64,000 bases of DNA from Tachypleus tridentatus (lineage: Eukaryota > Arthropoda > Merostomata > Xiphosura > Limulidae). The position numbers and the translations under genes are program-made. The notes under the pieces are model-generated. The model did no database searches and had not been told where the DNA came from. It saw nothing but the letters and a program-made list of their open reading frames with translations. The stretch is taken from the NCBI RefSeq assembly GCF_004210375.1, contig NC_134837.1, forward strand, positions 162,853,310 through 162,917,309, written 5' to 3'. Each line of letters opens with the position of its first letter. Within the stretch, counting starts at the first letter, position 1. Shown in pieces: positions 25,701 to 34,773 of the stretch.

Positions 25701-28700
25701 ACATGCTTGCCCTTTCAACTGTGGGAGCATTATAATGTGGTAGTCATTTCCACTATTCATTTGTAAAAGAGTAGCCAAAGAGTTGGCAGTGGGTGGTGAT
25801 GACTAACTGCCTTCCCTCTAGTCTTACACTGCTAAATTAGGGACTGCCAGTGCAGATAGCTCTCGTGTAGCTTTATGCAAAATTCAAAACAAACCAAAGT
25901 AACAGATATTCCATTTAATTGCTAATTGGCTATATTTATATTCACAGAACTTAGCTAACTGACTAAATCATGAATTGATTACTCATTAACTGAAAAACAA
26001 ACTTGCTTGTACATTCTAGCCTATCTCACAGAGGGATCACTAGATGCTTAAAGATTAAGACTTGGTTATTAGTATACCGACTGTAGCAAATCAATAATAT
26101 ACTGTCTTTTGGCATGTCACATTGATTACATTTATAGGCATAAGGAATTGTTGTTATTAAGGACAAAGCTTCACAAAGGACTATCTGTGTTCTACACATT
26201 ATGGGTATCAAAATCCAGGTTCTAGTGGCATAAGTCTGCAGACAAACTACTGTGCCACTAGGGCAGCAGGCATGAGGAGAGTTTCTTGAAACTACAATTT
26301 ATGCAACAGTATAATAAACAATACACCAGTGTTTAGGTATATACATATATGGTTGATTCTTACACTTGAGAATCTTCTATATCTTTAGTAAATAGGTGGG
26401 AATTATGCAAAATAGCTTTAACAGTATAAGTTATTTACATTGCTAAACATAGGTTTAACTTAAACAAATATCGATATTAATATATATATATATATATATA
26501 TACACGACAGTAAATCTATTACAATTTATAAAATAGGGATACCTTATTAACCTGTTGTTATGTGAGGGAGTGTTATTGTTATTTCACAGATTTAGTCTTC
26601 ATCTGTTGGTAGTAAAGATAATCTTTATTAAACAGAAAGTACAAGAAAGTAAAGTTCAGTGGGATTCATTTTATATTTAAGCATGTCATATTTTTACTTA
26701 TACAGTCATCATTACTATTACTATATTTAATAAGCACTATTTTAAAATTGACAAGAGAGTTTCTCTTTTCTCTCAAATAGGCAAGGATTGTGAACAACAA
26801 AGATAGTATTTTAGTATGCAATACGAAGTGGCTGAAACTAATGAATCACTTGGAAGAAATTAATGATAGTAAAAGATAATGCTGTTTAAAGATAATATAG
26901 TACAAAAATGTATATACATATTTCTAAAGCCTAGAGTTTAGCTCATGGGCTGTATTGTATAATAGCAATTTACTCTGCTTTTTCAACCTACTTTTTTAAA
27001 AAGTTTTTTGACGTTAAGTGTAAGGTAAAATATTTTGCATTAATTTAATAATATTGTTCATAATGCATGTTAATTGTTAAATTTATGAACATCGTTCACT
27101 ATTTTTCATCCTATTGAGATTCTTGACTTTACATTTTATTATAAAATAAAACTAACTTCTCAACTGCCTGAACTACTATCTAATGTTAATAATATATTAA
27201 TTTTACATGTTAGGAGGAACTATAGACAATTTCTCTGCCGACCCACCTCCTGGTCCATGGGATATTGCTGCTTCTCCTCCCTCATTCTTCACAGGCTCCA
27301 TCACACAAATAGAAGTTCCACACACAGCATCAATAAAAACATGCCATACCTGTGGAGGAGTTGGACGTAAACGTTGCTTCACATGTTCAGGGAATGGATA
27401 TGTAAGTGACAAACTAACATGAATTAGAAGGATTACTTGAAATTATTCTGCTTAAAACTTTAGAATTTGCAGGTTTATTTAAACATACATGTATAATTAA
27501 CTGAAATTGTATCTTGTATAGCTATTTACAACAGCCACTGATGCTCCAAAAACAAATACTGTAAATTTTTTAATGTTTTGAACATAATATGTATTCATAA
27601 GAAAATTAAAATTTTGAAAGATCAGAATATAGAGAAATTATAATTTGAGAAAGGAATTGCTATTAAAATGCAAGCTTTTGTCTTATGATGATTAATTTTT
27701 GTCATATCTAGATGCACATTTCAAACATGCTGCTATACCTTGACATATATCATGCATAGCACAATTCATACAAATACATTAACTTTTTACTATTTTGGTG
27801 CAGAATATCTTGTGTTATATCAGTGTTATCATCCTTAATACATCATTCGAGACCTCCAGGTGAATAATCCATTTCCAAAGACATCTTTTAATGAAATGTT
27901 CAAAAAATTGATAAGAATGATAAAGTTGCCCTGTTTCCCATTGCTGATATGATAAATGAGTAACTTGGAAATTACTAACTTGATTTTATACCACTTACTC
28001 TACCAATGGATGTCCACATGTTGCATCATATTGAATAATTTCACATATTTTTCACACTAAGAAAAACTTGCCAAAAAATTAGGTGAAAGCACTCATTTTA
28101 TTAATAACATGTGAAAGAAATAACAGCAGTAATTAGTGGAAATAATTTCAATATTGATGCAATTTTTACTCACATTTATGTGACTCTTATGTCATTATAA
28201 TCCAAAAAGGTCATGGACTCACAAGGAAGTTGGTGCATAAGTAAGTTAGAGAAATCTCTTTAAACAAGATTTGGGATAAAACCCTATCAGTAATTTGTGA
28301 GTTAAGTCTCATTCAAGAAATTGCAAACCTCAGGAGCCCAACATGAACAGGTTATAATGTAAGAAATGCAGTCTGTGATCAATGGTCTGTATATGTAAGT
28401 CTTTATTGTAACATTAGCAATGTATAACCACCTTCTTAAGTAAAAAAACTTTGCTATGGTATTGCAAATACTGGGCAGAGCCATAATGTAAGATTCATTA
28501 GAAAATTATGATTCTAACACAGGTCAGTATAGTGTACACTCAAAACCATAACTGTCAAATTGTTGGAACTCTTTTACTCGTAATATTTCCACTGTCTCTA
28601 GGTCGATATAAGGATTTTTTTTAAAAGGCCCTTTACAAAACGTTAACTAATTTATAAATAAGAATATTCCATTAGAAAAAATAAAACTTTTATTTAGATC

Positions 28701-31700
28701 AACATTTAACAAGTTAAGCTTTTGTTCTTAGTAAATTGTAAGTTTTTAACAGTAATACAGGTTTCTATTTGAAAATTATGCTATCTTCATATAATTCTAC
28801 ATAAAATTTAGTCGAATGTTTTTTTCACATTCATACTTTCCCAAATCTATTTTACTTGCTGCATTTCATTCAAGCTAAGGATTTATAATATGGTGATAAA
28901 TTAGTTAGGTGTAGTTTGTTTTTCTATCTGTTTATGAAATAGGAACAATGTTATTCATGTCATGGTGATGGCTATAAAAATACTTTGGATGGGGAACATG
29001 AGAGGTGTTTCAGGTGTCACGGTACAGGACGAAGGCGGTAAGTTTCATGGAGAATTCTTGGTATTGACATTGTAACTAATTTTGATGTAATAAATTGACA
29101 CTAGAGCTCATTATTGATGTACTTTTATAGTTGGTTACTGTGATTAAATCACCTACTTGTTTATGGTAATGGCTATAAAAATACCTTGGATGGGGAACAT
29201 GAGTGTTGTTTCAGGTGCTATGGTACAGGACGAAGGCAGAAAGTTTCATGGAGAATTCTTGGCATTGACATTGTAACTGATTTTGATGTAATAAATTGAC
29301 ACTAGAGTTCATTATTGATGTACTTTTACAGTTGGTTACTGTGATTAAATCACCTACTTGTTTATGGTAATGGCTATAAAAATACCTTGGATGGGGAACA
29401 TGAGAGGTGTTTCAGGTGCCATGGTACAGGACGAAGGCAGAAAGTTTCATGGAGAATTCTTGGCATTGACATTGTAACTGATTTTGATGTAATAAATTGA
29501 CACTAGAGTTCATTATTGATGTACTTTTACAGTTGGTTACTGTGATTAAATCACCTACTTGTTTATGTTGCACTTTAATTGTGTTTGTGTATGTTTTTCT
29601 TATAGCAAAGCCTCATCGGACTATCTGCTGAGCCCACTGAGAGGAATTGAACCCCTGATTTTAGCATTGTAAATCCGTATACTTACCACTGTACTAGCGG
29701 GGGGCTGCACTTTAATTAGAATCAGTTGATCATTCATTTAGCTAATTATAAAATGATACTAAGTAGGTATTAATTTTCACTTTTAGTTTTGCTTTTAACT
29801 TTCATCTGTAATTAAGTTAGTCTGAAATGATAATCATTCTCCCCAACAACTGTAGTTCAAACCTCAAAATTTGAAAAAAGTTTTAAGTACACAAATTTCG
29901 ACTCTTTGAACTTCAATATTCAATGTTATTAATTACCATATTATTTCAGATGAAGTTTACAAATAAATTTTCAAACAAATTATAATATGCCTGAAAATAT
30001 ATTTAAAAATATGTATTGCTATTAAATAAATATTCTTTATAAAAAAAGAACATCCACATGACATTTAAACTAGTACAAGGTCAAGAGTTCAAATTAATGT
30101 TCTTGATTTAAAAACATTCAAGTTAAAATTATCCTTCAAAACTATTAATCACTATTTTATTTTTTATGCTCACTGATATTAATATAGAAGTTTAAAAGTT
30201 TTGAAACCTGATTCACCTACATCTGAACTCCTTAACTTTTTCAATAGGTCCAGCATGGCCAGTTGGTTAAGGCACTCAACTCATAATCTGAGGGTCATGG
30301 GCTCAAATCCCTGCCACACCAAACATGCTCGTTCTTTTAAGTTATTGTCCAGTATATGTAGTTATTATCAGAATTTATTTGTTTTACTTGTAGGTGCTGG
30401 AAGTGTAATGGTGATGGTCTGGCATTGTGTAAAGGATGTGGTGGTACTGGTCAGATTAAGTGTTTTATTCGACTAACTGTCACATGGTAGGTGTTTTGGA
30501 TAAACACTTGTTTACACACTTAATAAACAATAGTTTATCAAAGAAAATACTTTATAATGGTTTGGGTCAGCTAATATTGTACTTTAAATTGAATTTTATT
30601 AATGAAGTAGTTAGTAGAACACGTGTACAAGTGATTTTCATTTATTAACTACTGGAAACATCTTTTAAATACAAAACTGAAAAAAAATAGTAACAAAGAA
30701 TAATGAATGCTTATAATTTTCACTTTAACAATTTATTTATGTTTAGTTAAAATGATCTCAAAAAGCAATATTCTGATAGAGATTTTCAAATGATGTAGAG
30801 TAGCTCAAAAAGTACCTGTTTACTTTCAAAAATTCTGTATGTAAACTATATTTAGGAAAAGTGTTTGCTTAAATTCAGATGTTGGAAAAATAACTTCAGT
30901 AATTAAAACGAAATAGATAAATGATGTAGTGTAATTATAGAAACAGCAACATTTAGTTAATTTTGAAAAATTAAGACTAACTTTTAAATAACTTTTGTTT
31001 TATTTAATACTAGTTTGTGAATATCACTGCAATAGACTTGGGGGGTAAGACATTCGTAGTTTGGCATGCAAGATGGTTAGTGTGCTTGACTCACAATCTA
31101 TGGGTCACAGGTTCAAATCCCCATTCCACCAAACATGATCACCCTTTCAGTCAAGGGAGTGTTACAATTTGGTCAATCCCACTCATTGTTGATGAAAGAG
31201 TAGCCCAAGAATTGGCAGTGAGTGGTGATGACTAGCTGCTTTCCTTCTAATCTTTCACTGCTAAATTAGGGATGACTATCACAGATAACCCTCTTGTAGT
31301 TTTGCATGAAATTCAAAACAAACAACAGAAATCTATTTTCATCCTTTTCAGTTTCAGTTCTTGTTTTTATTATTCACTTTATTGTATTTACTTGTGATTT
31401 TTCTTCCAAATTGTATAGTATTTTCTTTTCATTCTAGTGTATTTTTAATTGCATAAGTACAAGAAATAAAACATAATAATGTTTTGTTTGCCAATCTGGG
31501 TGTTGTAGGCTTTACAGAACTCAAATAGACAAAATTAAGTTACGTGAATAAATAAATAAATCTGAAGGAAGGATGATATTATTGCAAAGGAAATTTTTTG
31601 AAATAAATTATGAATTAAAATACTAACCTGTCTGATAACAGACTTTTCTAAAAATATATCAAGACTTTTTTGAAATGGATTTATCCAGCATATTAAAATG

Positions 31701-34700
31701 GTTATGAAATAAGAAAATGTGGTGTAACTTTGCCAAAGAAGTCTTGAACAAAACCTTTGGAACAACAAATATAAAATGAAAAATTACCTAATCAATAAAA
31801 TTACAAAAATATAAAACATTAATAGATGGAACCCCTTCTGCACTTTGCATAATCCAAAAATATGTAATAAAGCAAATATTTTTTAAAGCAAAAATATAAA
31901 GTATGAAAAGAACACTATTGAGCTAGGCATCATCTTATTTTTGATTTTGATACTGTTCGACAAAAAATTATTTTTCTTTATAATTAAGAATGTACATTAC
32001 ATAAAAATCTCTTAAAAATTGATTTAGCCATTAAGGTAAAATATCTAATGAAAAGTAAAACTTTTTGACAGTGATATAAATATTCAGAGTTTATAGTTTT
32101 AATTTATGACCCTCAATATGAGCTTAAAAGAGTATTTGGCCTTACTGAGTTAAGCTTGGAAATAGGGTTTTCTTCTGAGATGAAACTGATATCAGTATGT
32201 AAGCATGTCTTACACTGGAAATTTACAGTAGCTTGTTAAAGGGTGTTCAAAAAGCCCAGAACCATAGGCATTTCAACAGATTTTACAGAATGTGTTCCAC
32301 ATGCTGTCATTTTGTATTAACAACAGGATTAAACTTCTCATGATTAAACAGTGTCATAATCAGTTATGTATCAGAAAAGCTGCAAATCACCTTTGGTTCA
32401 AGGCTTTTCAGACACCTTTGTATATGAGAAAAGTAAAAGAAACCATCATTAGCTGTAATTCACAGTGCTAAAAACAAAAGATTGGCTTTAGTAGTAGATT
32501 GGAAATTAATACGTGTTACCCTTTCACAGCTGTGGGATTAATGTTTGCCATTATAGAAAATAAAAGAGGTTTACCCTTGAGATCTCATCACTAGGGGAGA
32601 CTTCTGTCTACTTTCATACGCAAAGTGCATCTTTACATCTATTTCCCTCCTTAGGTAAACAACAAGTTTTCTCCACAAAATGACACAGAAAAAAACAGTA
32701 ACTAGAGCAGAAGTAACTTTATGATCTTTCTTGACCATGTGTCATATGAAAACTGAACATACATCGAATAACTGTCAATTCTCTAAACATTCTACATTAA
32801 AATAAAAAGATAGTAAATGCATGTTATGTTTACATACTATGTAGTAACCTGTTATAGAAACATTTAAAGTAGTAGAAAATGTGTCAGATTACATTTACAT
32901 TAAATGAACATACAAAAGAATGTATTAAATATTTTAAGTTGTAAAATTATGAAATGTTATTGTAGTAAACCTAATTTTACCTGCTTAGTAATGAGAAAAG
33001 TAATATTTTATAATAAAATAACTTGAACTTAGTTAGATTGAATAAAATCTTGATTCTTAGACAGGTCTATAGTAATGGGAAAAAGCTAGAGTAAAACGAT
33101 TCAATCTCAACCTCACAGTACTCTAACACTATAAAGGACATAACAATTAAATATTTGGGGATCTTTTCAAAAGCTACTAATATATAAATTTGATCATGAA
33201 AACCAGAGTGCCATAACATAAAACAATTTTAATAAAAAGTAATCTTAATTGGTTGAAATTGTGTGGTTGGTTTCTATGTAAAAATTAACTTATGCAGTAC
33301 ACATTAGTTTGGTGTCTGGATATGTTGTAAAGGATGTTATTTTCAAATAAATTTGTATCAAATGGAACAAAAAGGGAACTGCTCTATAAATTTCATGTGT
33401 TTTAGGACTAACCATATTGATGAACATATAGTTGAACATTCTGCTGTTCCTGATGAAAAGATAAAAAGTGGCTCAGGACAAGTGGTCTTTGAAGAAGAAA
33501 ATGAAAAGGTATTAAGTGTTTCATTTGCTGGAAACTTGATTTAAAGTTTTCAAACTACTACAGAACCACACCAACTATGGTGTAGGTTTTGGGGCTAGCA
33601 TTGCTAGAATATGGATCTAAAGGTCTATGTTCACATCCTGTTGCTACAAAATAGTACTCAACAATTTGAGACTATAGATGCACTGTAAAAATAATTGTCA
33701 AACCATGCTACATGATTATAGTAGTGGGTACTGCTGACCACTTGTGCCTTTTCTTGTCTGGAAATGGCTTTTATAGTTCTGTATATGTTAAAAAGCAACT
33801 GAATTTCCAAGGAAAGCCTTTTACATTCTGTCGTAGAAATTATTTTACAATAATTAAAGATATGATATTGATTCACTTACTAATATAAAAAGTTAATTTT
33901 TATTTATATAATGGAAAGTAACATTTTGAGTTTACATTAAAGTCATATGTTTTTTAAATTTTAACTTTAGAATGTAAGATTTTACAAACGAAACACTGTT
34001 AAAACCATTTTTTTATTGTGGTACAACCAAAGTAATTCTGTGCAAAATTTCTTGGGGTATTTCATGAAAATGTGTCAGTTTGGGAAAAAAACAGAGTGAG
34101 ATATTAATAGTTTTCATGAATAATGTTTGGTATGTTAAACAAAACAGAGAATTAATAAACTTTGAAAGATATAATTTGTTAATGAAAGGTTTACTTTTTT
34201 TTCTGATTATGAAAAGCACCTCAATTATTTCATATGAGAAGTAATTATAAAAAATAAGTATTTTTTTTATAGCTATGGCCAGTTAACCACTTTCCTGACA
34301 CTACCATCAATATGGCATCATTTCAGTTAGTCCAAAAACATGCAGCAGCATTCTCTGCAGAAAAGATCCTTCGACAAGTGAGTATGATGTCTTCTGTCCA
34401 AAGTAAATGATTGACAAATGCATAAGTATTATTAATTGTTACTCTGATGCCTACAAGTGCTTGGCATGAACCTATAAAGCCAAGTTATTCACAAATGAAA
34501 TGTTACTGCATTATAAGAAATTAATAATTAATTGTTTCTTTACATTCTTATCAGTGCTGTTATCATTAGTCACTTTTAACTTACAGTGAGCAACATGTCT
34601 CATTAAATTTTTTTTTCCTTTTCCAGCGTCATCGAGTACGTATCATTCCGGTTGCTACAGTGTATTATGAATGGAAAAATCATAGTAACACCTTCAGTGT

Positions 34701-34773
34701 GTTTGGTTTTGAGCAAAAGATCCATGCTCCTGATTACCCTCAAACTTGCTGCTGTGGATGTACAGTTCTTTAA
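7717..34773 (+). CDS. SSUH2: SSUH2 (ssu-2) homolog, ten-exon gene, 348 aa
   Basis: Joining 7717-7768, 9113-9185, 23487-23616, 25206-25266, 27214-27401, 28943-29037, 30394-30486, 33406-33508, 34273-34377 and 34627-34773 gives 1047 nt, 348 codons plus TAA, with every phase compatible and all introns GT-AG. Residues about 149-223 hold six CxxCxGxG motifs (for example CHTCGGVG, CYSCHGDG, CWKCNGDG), the DnaJ-type zinc-binding pattern typical of the SSUH2 family. The domain after it contains WPVNHFP and IIPVATVYYEW, and the protein ends CCCGCTVL; both fit my memory of vertebrate SSUH2. Length is close to the family's. Biochemical function is poorly known: worm ssu-2 was found as a genetic suppressor and human SSUH2 is linked to tooth development. 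A chaperone-like role is inferred only from the zinc motifs. There is no signal peptide or membrane segment, so it is probably cytosolic. The first two exons rest on splice phase and are less certain than exons 3-10. Confidence 0.6.
8155..8211. repeat. 21-bp inverted repeat (hairpin)
   Basis: Arms cttgatgatttaaaatccat and the reverse complement of 8191-8211 differ at one base and are separated by 15 nt. It lies inside SSUH2 intron 1. It could be a palindromic element or a remnant of one; no function is visible. Confidence 0.6.
9113..9185 (+). CDS. SSUH2: SSUH2 exon 2
   Basis: Acceptor tttcaatttcag and donor CAG|gtcggt enclose 73 nt open in one frame, coding EIPPPVTFFHENEESEPER and onward. 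It is acidic and proline-rich, as expected of the variable N-terminus. It ends with AG, which with T of exon 3 gives Ser. The following intron is about 14.3 kb. Confidence 0.65.
10345..10458 (+). repeat. Degenerate family B SINE
   Basis: 'gtttgcggacttatatcgg', then 'gtttcgatatcc' (B box) and 'tgtgtagctttgtgtttgat' with caaac tail. Confidence 0.6.
10541..10664 (-). repeat. Family B SINE, reverse
   Basis: Read on the minus strand it has a 'cagcagcacagcggtatgta' head, 'cggactcacaat' and 'ggtgggcagagcacagatag', ending in a 'cattgtgtagttttgtgctt' tail. Confidence 0.75.
11018..12013 (-). mobile_element. Younger Tc1-like element with intact terminal repeats, internally deleted
   Basis: A ~27-bp perfect terminal inverted repeat (cacccttgtgcaaattaatt and on to gaaacaa) at 11020 and its complement ending at 12011, flanked by TA duplications (11018-11019, 12012-12013), marks a Tc1/mariner insertion. 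At ~992 bp it is too short for a full Tc1: the helix-turn-helix half of the transposase is missing. Confidence 0.92.
11267..11800 (-). pseudogene. Tc1-like transposase, C-terminal catalytic part, broken
   Basis: Minus strand: RRPIKKQLLANSMKKKRYQW, then WTQEQWWKVLFSDETHF (first Asp), a frameshift near 11575, then FWGFFSYYGVRSLHIVEG, FQQELAPCHTSK and NSPDLNPIENLW (third acidic residue). The second catalytic Asp of the usual FQQD motif is Glu here. N-terminal domain loss, a frameshift and the Asp-to-Glu change make it inactive. It could only have moved with help from an intact relative. Confidence 0.88.
12757..14016 (-). repeat. Unknown ~1.03-kb repeat, copy L (inverted)
   Basis: Its reverse complement aligns nearly end to end with 21780-23083, apart from a ~234-bp insertion here and a SINE there. 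Shared blocks include ggattacactggg / cccaatgtaatcc and 'gctaaatctttccaagagtaac'. A short frame reads EFGRRGFYNVDPELQDIF and on to a stop. The element class is unknown. Confidence 0.85.
13465..13718. mobile_element. Insertion flanked by a perfect 20-bp direct repeat
   Basis: acaataaagtatgatattac occurs at 13465-13484 and 13699-13718. The counterpart at 22100 has a single diverged copy, so the 214 bp between are an insertion with a target-site duplication. On the minus strand the insert ends taataaagacaaatt after a low-complexity body rich in 'gtac' and T runs. A retroposed transcript is possible. Confidence 0.75.
17505..17575 (-). repeat. Partial family B SINE tail
   Basis: 'ttgtttgttgatttagcgtt' and 'aaagctacacaatgggctat' correspond to the SINE's tail in reverse; the head is absent. 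Confidence 0.5.
18989..19255 (-). repeat. SINE family A
   Basis: Reverse copy, full head ('ccacctggccatgcggggtcc' end) and tail. 'gtgaag' at both edges may be a short target duplication. A small deletion removes part of 'gctatctgcgctagcc'. Confidence 0.88.
19881..19994. repeat. 37-bp tandem repeat, three copies
   Basis: Unit 'ttatgagaaggtgtttgtgg' followed by atgctttacattattc, repeated at 37-bp steps; the third copy is the most diverged. Confidence 0.8.
20695..20910 (+). repeat. SINE family A, 3' truncated
   Basis: Head ttggccaggtggttaaggca intact, B box altered (ggttttgaatc). The body ends early at 'cacagatagccctgtaa'. Confidence 0.85.
21341..21466 (+). repeat. Family B SINE, well preserved
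   Basis: 'cccgtggcacagtggcatg', 'ggcggacttacaacgctata' and 'ggtttcgatactc' (B box), with tail 'caatgtgtatctttgtgttt' and gacaaacaa. Confidence 0.8.
21780..23083 (+). repeat. Unknown ~1.03-kb repeat, copy R
   Basis: Partner of the inverted copy at 12757-14016. After removing the SINE at 22295-22567 it is almost the same length as copy L without its own insertion. The frame EFGKRGFYNVDPVLRDNF is shared with copy L. The same-length 'empty' copies support a discrete element rather than chance similarity. Confidence 0.85.
22295..22567 (+). repeat. SINE family A inside copy R
   Basis: Flanked by an 11-bp direct repeat tcactggcccc (22284-22294 and 22568-22578). Copy L lacks the SINE, confirming the insertion. 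Confidence 0.93.
23487..23616 (+). CDS. SSUH2: SSUH2 exon 3
   Basis: Acceptor tttttacag, donor CAT|gtaaac. It codes GPQLTEQEVREALLKHV and then CCYRKGAAREMAI. The EQEVREALL...CCY block is a family hallmark. The exon ends in phase 0. Confidence 0.9.
23697..23809 (+). repeat. SINE family C ('cccccgctagtacagcgg')
   Basis: tRNA-like head with A box (tagtacagcgg) and B box (ggttcgattcc), end 'ctttgctatacgaaaaacac'. Perfect 11-bp target duplication acttagatctg at 23686 and 23810. Confidence 0.9.
23858..24035 (+). repeat. Old, degenerate family A SINE
   Basis: 'gggcctggtgatcaggagg', then 'gagggcgttataat' and 'gtcaatcccactat' follow the order of the family A body, but the copy is diverged and 3' truncated. 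Confidence 0.65.
25206..25266 (+). CDS. SSUH2: SSUH2 exon 4
   Basis: Acceptor tgttttag, donor gtaagc. It codes YTLETFTEKRQTSWAFEPYL and the first base of Gly, matching the family's LETF(T/S)E...W.F.P block. Confidence 0.9.
25651..25897 (+). repeat. SINE family A, 5' truncated
   Basis: Begins inside the head ('cttgcttgtaatctaaggg'), B box ggtttgaatcc, complete body and tail. Lies in SSUH2 intron 4. Confidence 0.85.
26161..26268 (-). repeat. Family B SINE, reverse, degenerate
   Basis: 'acaaagcttcacaaaggact', then 'tctgtgttctacacattat' and 'gtctgcagacaaactactgt' are its tail, centre and head in reverse. Confidence 0.6.
26479..26502. repeat. (TA)n microsatellite
   Basis: About eleven TA units in SSUH2 intron 4. 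Confidence 0.85.
27214..27401 (+). CDS. SSUH2: SSUH2 exon 5 (first two zinc motifs)
   Basis: Acceptor acatgttag, donor TAT|gtaagt. It codes PPPGPWDI, then VPHTASIK and the motifs CHTCGGVG and CFTCSGNG (residues about 149-167). Ends in phase 0. Confidence 0.95.
28943..29037 (+). CDS. SSUH2: SSUH2 exon 6 (zinc motifs 3 and 4)
   Basis: Acceptor atgaaatag, donor CG|gtaagt. It codes CYSCHGDG and CFRCHGTG. All but its first ~20 nt, plus the donor and downstream intron, is repeated twice more in tandem; those copies lack acceptor and donor, so only this copy is a usable exon. Confidence 0.95.
28962..29567. repeat. SSUH2: 201-bp tandem triplication covering part of SSUH2 exon 6
   Basis: Three units of 201 bp begin at about 28962, 29163 and 29364. 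Each contains the last ~75 nt of exon 6 and ~125 nt of intron. In units 2 and 3 the donor gcg|gtaagt has become 'gcagaaagt' and no acceptor precedes them. Units 2 and 3 share changes ('ggcattgacattgtaactga', 'agagttcatt') absent from unit 1, so they arose from a second round of duplication. Confidence 0.95.
29581..29705 (-). repeat. SINE family C, reverse, in SSUH2 intron 6
   Basis: Reverse of the 'gccccccgctagtacagtgg' head and 'ctttgctataag' tail. Perfect 12-bp target duplication tgcactttaatt at 29569 and 29706. Confidence 0.9.
30247..30338 (+). repeat. SINE family A, head only
   Basis: 'ggtccagcatggccagttgg' to 'ccacaccaaacatgctcgtt'; the rest is absent. It ends about 55 bp upstream of SSUH2 exon 7. 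Confidence 0.85.
30394..30486 (+). CDS. SSUH2: SSUH2 exon 7 (zinc motifs 5 and 6)
   Basis: Acceptor acttgtag, donor ATG|gtaggt. It codes CWKCNGDGLALCKGCGGTG and then IKCFIRLTVTW, the Trp being completed by exon 8. Confidence 0.93.
31060..31326 (+). repeat. SINE family A, diverged
   Basis: Head, B box (ggttcaaatcc), body and tail all present with scattered changes. Lies in SSUH2 intron 7. Confidence 0.85.
33406..33508 (+). CDS. SSUH2: SSUH2 exon 8
   Basis: Acceptor gtgttttag, donor AAG|gtatta. It codes TNHIDEHIVEHSAVPDEKI and then VVFEEENEK. Ends in phase 0. Confidence 0.9.
34273..34377 (+). CDS. SSUH2: SSUH2 exon 9
   Basis: Acceptor ttttatag, donor CAA|gtgagt. Exactly 35 codons, including LWPVNHFPDTTINMAS and AAAFSAEKILRQ, matching the family's (Y/W)P..DFP block. 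Confidence 0.93.
34627..34773 (+). CDS. SSUH2: SSUH2 exon 10 (stop codon)
   Basis: Acceptor ttttccag. It codes RHRVRIIPVATVYYEW, then HAPDYPQTCCCGCTVL and TAA. The Cys-rich C-terminal CCCGC tail is a strong family signature. Confidence 0.95.
   Translation, partial: RHRVRIIPVATVYYEWKNHSNTFSVFGFEQKIHAPDYPQTCCCGCTVL

Noticed and set aside
27203..27412. Minus-strand ORF of 69 codons
   Set aside because: It is the antisense shadow of SSUH2 exon 5.
29163..29440. Extra SSUH2 zinc exons (units 2 and 3)
   Set aside because: No acceptor precedes them and both donors are destroyed.
32240..32300. Possible transposon end (gggtgttcaaaaagcccag)
   Set aside because: It only resembles generic element ends; no inverted partner was found.
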